DNA from: Streptomyces scopuliridis RB72
GTDB lineage: Bacteria; Actinomycetota; Actinomycetes; Streptomycetales; Streptomycetaceae
Assembly: GCF_000718095.1 (NCBI RefSeq)
Contig: NZ_JOEI01000015.1
Coordinates: 1 to 64,000 of the forward strand
Length of the DNA stretch: 64,000 bases
Direction: 5' to 3'
The notes beneath the pieces are model-generated. The model was not told the DNA's origin. It saw nothing but the letters and a program-made list of their open reading frames with translations, and searched no databases. The translations under genes and the position numbers were made by a program. Numbering within the stretch: the first letter of the stretch is position 1; every line of letters begins with the position of its first letter. Below, one piece after another: positions 60,343-64,000 of the stretch.

Positions 60343-61251
60343 GTGAAGGTTGGCTGCATCGGGCTCGGCGACATCGCGCAGAAGGCGTATCTGCCGGTGC
60401 TCACCACACTGCCCGGGGTCGAGCTGCATCTGCAGACCCGTACCCCCGCCACCTTGACGCGTACCGCCGAGATCCACCACATCCCGGCCGAGCGGTGCCA
60501 CGCCGATCTCGACTCGCTGCTCGGCCAGGGCCTCGACGCCGCGTTCGTGCACGCCCCGACCGCCGTGCACGCCGAGATCGTCACCCGCCTCCTGGAGGCC
60601 GGCGTACCGACCTATGTCGACAAGCCGATCGCGTACGAACTCGCCGACTCCGAGCGGATCGTGCGCCTCGCGGAGGAGCGGGGCGTGAGCCTCGCCGTCG
60701 GCTTCAACCGCCGCTTCGCGCCCGGGTACGCGCAGTGCCTGGAGCATCCGCGCGAGCTGATCCTCCTCCAGAAGAACCGGGTGGGTCTCCCCGAGGACCC
60801 GCGCACCTTCGTCCTCGACGACTTCATCCATGTCGTGGACACGCTGCGCTTCCTGCTCCCGGGACCGGTCGAACACACCGATGTACGGGCGCGGATCCGG
60901 CAGGGACTGCTGCACCATGTCGTCCTCCAGCTCTCGGGCGACGGCTTCACCGCGATCGGCGTGATGAACCGGCTGAGCGGCTCCACGGAGGAGATCCTCG
61001 AAGTGTCGGGACAGGACACCAAGCGTGCCGTCCACGATCTCGCGACGATCATCGACCACAAGGGGCAGCCGAGCGTCCGGCGGCGCGGCGACTGGGTGCC
61101 GGTGGCCCGCCAGCGCGGTGTCGAGCAGTGCGTGCTGGCGTTCCTCGACGCCGTACGGGCCGGAAAGACGGTCAGCGCGAGGGATGCGCTGCTGACTCAC
61201 GAGCTGTGCGAGCGGGTGGTACGAGAGGCGCTGGACCAGTCCACCGCCTGA
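60343..61251 (+). CDS. Gfo/Idh/MocA-family oxidoreductase
   Basis: 302 residues: Rossmann motif GLGDIA (7-12), the PTAVHAEI strand and the cofactor/catalytic motif DKPIA (K94), where EKP is usual. The C-terminal domain is shorter than in sugar dehydrogenases, so it may be a reductase or a regulator. The start is GTG 60343, preceded by GGGGAGG. Its last 80 bases overlap the convergent lnt gene. Confidence 0.84.
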   Translation: MKVGCIGLGDIAQKAYLPVLTTLPGVELHLQTRTPATLTRTAEIHHIPAERCHADLDSLLGQGLDAAFVHAPTAVHAEIVTRLLEAGVPTYVDKPIAYELADSERIVRLAEERGVSLAVGFNRRFAPGYAQCLEHPRELILLQKNRVGLPEDPRTFVLDDFIHVVDTLRFLLPGPVEHTDVRARIRQGLLHHVVLQLSGDGFTAIGVMNRLSGSTEEILEVSGQDTKRAVHDLATIIDHKGQPSVRRRGDWVPVARQRGVEQCVLAFLDAVRAGKTVSARDALLTHELCERVVREALDQSTA

Positions 61252-62710
61252 GCGAACGCGCGCCCTCCACCGCGAGGAACGCCGCCAGGACGACCAGCGC
61301 GCCATGCACCGCCCAGTCACCGAACCGTACGTAGAGGGTCGTACCCCGGGCCAGGGGGAGGTCGAAGACCTCGGCGGTCGAACGATCCGTTCCGATCGAG
61401 CCGCCGACCCGTTCGCCCTCGGGGCCGAACACCGCGCTGACGCCCGTGAGCGTGGCGTGCACCATCGCCCTGCCGGTCTCCGCGGCCCGCAGCGCCGCCA
61501 GTGAGGCGTGCTGCTCCGGCGCCCAACTGTCCTGGAACGACGAGGTGGAGGACTGCGCCACCAGCACCTGCGCGCCGTCCCTGACCAACCGCCTGCTCAT
61601 ATCGGGGAACGCCGACTCGAAGCAGATCAGCGGACCGAAACGCAGTCCGCCCCCGCCCTCGCCCGGCAGCACCATCACCGACGGGCGGGTGCCGCGAATA
61701 CGGTCCTCACCGGCCGCTTTGCCCACCGACGTCACCCAGCCCAGCGCGGCACGGGCCGGGATGTACTCGCCGAAGGGCACCAGCCGCATCTTGTCGTACA
61801 CATCTCCCGTCGGACCGTTCGGCCCCACCAGGACAGCGCGCTTGAATATGCCCGCCCGGCCCGTCGGGTCCGTACTGCGCGCATCGACGTTGACCAGGAT
61901 CTCGGCGCCGACCGTGCGGGACAGTACGGCGATCCGCGCCGCCAGATCGGGCCGGGCCGCCAGATCGGCGCCGACGCTGCTCTCGCCCCACACCACCAGA
62001 TCGAGATCCTGTCCGGCCAGCGTGCGGGTCAGTTCCTCGCCGCGTGCGAACCGGCGCTCCACCGCGTCCGCGCCGGCGACGACGCCCGGCTGGACGACCG
62101 CGATCCGTGCCAGGCCCGACCGTTCGGGCTCCGGCGCCCACCACCCCACCGATCCCACGGTGACGGCGCACACCACGAGGCCGAGGGCCGCCGCGCTCCG
62201 CGCCCGGGGCACCGATATGAGCAGGGTCAGCGCGGTGTTCACCGCGACCACCAGCAGACTCACCAGCCACACCCCGCCCACCGAGGCGAGCCGCAGCGCG
62301 GGGGAGACCTCCCACTGGCTGGCGCCGAGGAGACCCCACGGTCCGCCAAGTCCCTCCCAGGACCTGACCAGTTCGACCATCAGCCAGCCCGAGGGGAGCA
62401 CGGCCAGAGCGACGGTGGCACGCCCCACGGACGGCGCGCCGCCGAGCACGGCGCGTACCAGCCATGCCCACGGCGCCCACAGCAGCCCCAGCAGCGCCGC
62501 CAGCACCACGATGAACACATGAAGGCTCGGTATCAGCCAGTGGTGCACGGCGATGATGAAGCCGAGACCGCCCAGCCAGCCGTCCAGCGCCGCGCGGCGG
62601 CCCGTGGGCGCGGACCGTATGAGCAGCATCCAGGGCACCAGCGCCCCATACGCCAGCCACCAGAGGGACGGCGAAGGAAAGGCGAGGGCCGGAAGCGCGC
62701 CCGTGGCCAC
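61172..62710 (-). CDS. lnt: apolipoprotein N-acyltransferase
   Basis: 512 residues: six or more membrane helices (about 1-200) followed by a nitrilase-type domain with the Glu-Lys-Cys triad, E in VVWGESSVG (about 235), K in DKMRLVPFGEY (about 303) and C in ICFESAFPD (about 355). It adds the third acyl chain to lipoproteins; actinomycetes have one or more copies. The start GTG 62710 is uncertain because AGGAGG lies about 15 bases upstream. Several lipoproteins in this window would be among its substrates. Confidence 0.9.
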   Translation of the reverse strand: MATGALPALAFPSPSLWWLAYGALVPWMLLIRSAPTGRRAALDGWLGGLGFIIAVHHWLIPSLHVFIVVLAALLGLLWAPWAWLVRAVLGGAPSVGRATVALAVLPSGWLMVELVRSWEGLGGPWGLLGASQWEVSPALRLASVGGVWLVSLLVVAVNTALTLLISVPRARSAAALGLVVCAVTVGSVGWWAPEPERSGLARIAVVQPGVVAGADAVERRFARGEELTRTLAGQDLDLVVWGESSVGADLAARPDLAARIAVLSRTVGAEILVNVDARSTDPTGRAGIFKRAVLVGPNGPTGDVYDKMRLVPFGEYIPARAALGWVTSVGKAAGEDRIRGTRPSVMVLPGEGGGGLRFGPLICFESAFPDMSRRLVRDGAQVLVAQSSTSSFQDSWAPEQHASLAALRAAETGRAMVHATLTGVSAVFGPEGERVGGSIGTDRSTAEVFDLPLARGTTLYVRFGDWAVHGALVVLAAFLAVEGARSLRRWTGPAPLVPPARTARESAAHPSR

Positions 62711-62827
62711 GGCGGACGCGCCGCGCCTCCTCGCCTCGCCCGTCCTCGTCCGTGTAGCAGTCCCTTCCCTCGATCGGGGGAACCGAAGCGGATACGGAGC
62801 CGGCGCGTCCGGCGGGTGTTCCGCAGG

Positions 62828-63286
62828 TCAGCCGAGGCCGGCCGGTACGGAGGCGCGCCGCCACTTCTCCTGGACGGTCACGGTGCGCAGCTGCCAGCCC
62901 TCCTCACCGCGCAGCAGCCCGAACGTGAACCCGCCGCCGCTCATCAGGTCCTCGCCCGACTCGTGCCGCAGCGGACTGAGATAGTCGGCCCGCAGCTCGG
63001 CGCGGTCGCCCGGATAGCCCCCGAGGTCCTGGATGCGCAGCCGCCGGTTGACGATCAGATGCTGACGGACGGTGAAGGGCCGCAGCGTGCCGGCCAGCCA
63101 GTCGGCGATCTCGGCGGCGGGGCCCTCGATACCGCCCGCCGCGGTGTAGTCGGCGCGGCCGTCCGGGGTGAACAGGGCACGGAACCCCGGCCAGTCGGCG
63201 TCGTCCATGGCCACGGCGTAGCCGGTGATCACCTCATCGATCGCCAGACGGTCCATCACGGTCGCGAGATCCACACGCTGTGTCAT
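62828..63286 (-). CDS. SnoaL-like (NTF2-fold) protein
   Basis: 152 residues of the NTF2-like superfamily: AIDEVITGYAVAMDDADWPGFRALF is the standard opening (only part is needed to recognise it), and LRTVTVQEKWR closes the cone. Members are cyclases, isomerases or ligand-binding proteins. GGAG lies about 10 bases before ATG 63286; frames extending upstream are not supported. Function unknown. Confidence 0.8.
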   Translation of the reverse strand: MTQRVDLATVMDRLAIDEVITGYAVAMDDADWPGFRALFTPDGRADYTAAGGIEGPAAEIADWLAGTLRPFTVRQHLIVNRRLRIQDLGGYPGDRAELRADYLSPLRHESGEDLMSGGGFTFGLLRGEEGWQLRTVTVQEKWRRASVPAGLG

Positions 63287-63383
63287 CGGCTCAGTCTCCG
63301 GCAGGGGGAGCCCCAGGCCAAGGGCCATGAGTGGTCGGATCGACATCCGGACACCTACCTGGCCCATTCGGCGCCGCCCCAAT

Positions 63384-64000
63384 TCAGCGCCGTCCGAAGA
63401 ACTCGATCTCGGCGACGGCGGGTCTGCGGCCGGGACCGTTGCCGTAGACATCGTCGATCGCGAGCCGCACCCGTACGACGTCCGAGCCCCGTACGTCGAA
63501 GGTCTGCTGGCCCGGCTGGTCCTTGAGCGTGATCCTCTTCTCGGTGAGCTCGTCGGCGGCGGAACGCAGCGTCACGGTCAGCGCGGCGGGCCGGGCCTGC
63601 GCGAGGAACTCGTCCTCCTTGGCCGACCGGCCCGCGAAGACGACCAGCTTGAGCATCCGTACCGGCTCCTCGAAGTCGGCCTCCAGATACTCACCGAGCC
63701 CGGGCCCGGCCTCGGCGGGGACCCAGAAGCGATTGGTGTACGTGTCGAACGCGTCCCGGGGCGGGTGGTCCGACAGCGCGCTGGAGCCGCGGACACGGAT
63801 GGGGCGCAGCTCTTCGGGAGTGCCGGTGCTGTCCTTGGTGAAGTCGAACGCCTCGGAAAGATGCGGGCGTACGAACCAGACGGCGGCGGCCAGGATGACG
63901 AGGGTGAGCGGAATGGCCAGGCCGGGGCGGCGCCACAGGCGACGCCTGGGACGCGTGCCCGCGGCCGGCAGGGCGCGCCGGCGGCTGCGTCGGCCGAGGA
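63384..64000 (-). CDS. membrane-anchored discoidin-like protein, N-terminus outside window
   Basis: The open frame runs off the right edge of the window, so the start is missing. The visible 204 residues begin with Arg/Pro-rich sequence and one membrane helix (LAIPLTLVILAAAVWFV), followed by an extracellular beta-rich domain (AFDTYTNRFWVP ... RMLKLVVFAG ... DDVYGNGPGRRPAVAEIEFFGR) that resembles the NADase-type glycan-binding/discoidin fold. In streptomycetes a zinc ribbon commonly precedes the helix in such proteins; this cannot be seen here. It may bind cell-wall sugars. Confidence 0.7.
   Translation of the reverse strand, partial: LGRRSRRRALPAAGTRPRRRLWRRPGLAIPLTLVILAAAVWFVRPHLSEAFDFTKDSTGTPEELRPIRVRGSSALSDHPPRDAFDTYTNRFWVPAEAGPGLGEYLEADFEEPVRMLKLVVFAGRSAKEDEFLAQARPAALTVTLRSAADELTEKRITLKDQPGQQTFDVRGSDVVRVRLAIDDVYGNGPGRRPAVAEIEFFGRR

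Overview
The window looks like a Streptomyces (or close actinomycete) chromosome: GC is very high throughout, many genes start at GTG with GGAGG-type ribosome sites, TTA codons are rare, and the first third follows the order of a well-known actinobacterial locus. No tRNA, CRISPR array, cas gene, integrase or phage gene was seen.

Region 1 (1-21.5 kb, core). The window opens in the last ~50 bases of a 5S rRNA and its terminator. Then comes a locus whose order parallels M. tuberculosis Rv1822-Rv1832: CDP-alcohol phosphatidyltransferase, a ManC-like nucleotidyltransferase with a decayed phosphomannomutase domain, DUF881 / DUF1290 / DUF881 membrane proteins, a GarA/OdhI-type FHA protein, an FtsR-like MerR regulator, a DUF151 nuclease-family protein, a second MerR protein and glycine dehydrogenase gcvP behind a tandem glycine riboswitch. 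dinB and a PRC-barrel gene sit just before gcvP. gcvH, present in the mycobacterial version, is absent. Single genes follow: DUF5999, a glutamate-cysteine ligase-like enzyme, a von Willebrand A lipid/solute-binding-like protein, a CPBP protease homologue, PhzF and a CadD-like transporter.

Region 2 (21.5-40.0 kb, mobile). Two Tn7-like transposons are nested. Element A (21575-26246) is a decayed remnant with 42-bp imperfect terminal inverted repeats (35/42), a broken tnsA, a truncated FAD-linked oxidase, an esterase, an internally deleted amidohydrolase, a TetR regulator, a broken PaaI thioesterase and a zinc-motif ORF. Element B (26252-40031; 13,780 bp) looks complete: 6-bp termini TGAGAC/GTCTCA, 19-bp putative TnsB sites (three left, two right), and a perfect 5-bp target duplication GGAGC. 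It carries tnsA-tnsB-tnsC-tniQ and then a cargo block: a 2H phosphoesterase, an AbiJ-like protein with a nuclease-like end, a DUF5677-like protein, a DUF3800 protein, and an unrecognised 699-residue protein translationally coupled to a small GIY-YIG-like protein. The cargo looks like a set of antiviral defence candidates; the last pair is the best candidate for something undescribed. Element B abuts the right end of element A, and the joint site lies just upstream of a padR gene.

Region 3 (40.0-64 kb, core/accessory). A PadR regulator with its own operator, a Clp-N protein, three EamA-family exporters (one behind a possible uORF attenuator), an FMN-binding protein divergent from a MocR regulator around a palindrome, a LysR regulator, a Tat-type Rieske lipoprotein, an S9 peptidase, a HipA-like kinase/DUF3037 pair, two short-chain dehydrogenases, a peptide-type ABC binding lipoprotein, uracil-DNA glycosylase, a TetR/FAD-monooxygenase pair with two identical operators, a Gfo/Idh oxidoreductase, apolipoprotein N-acyltransferase, and a zinc-ribbon-type membrane protein cut by the window end. 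A palindromic repeat family occurs at 17.0 kb and 52.3 kb.
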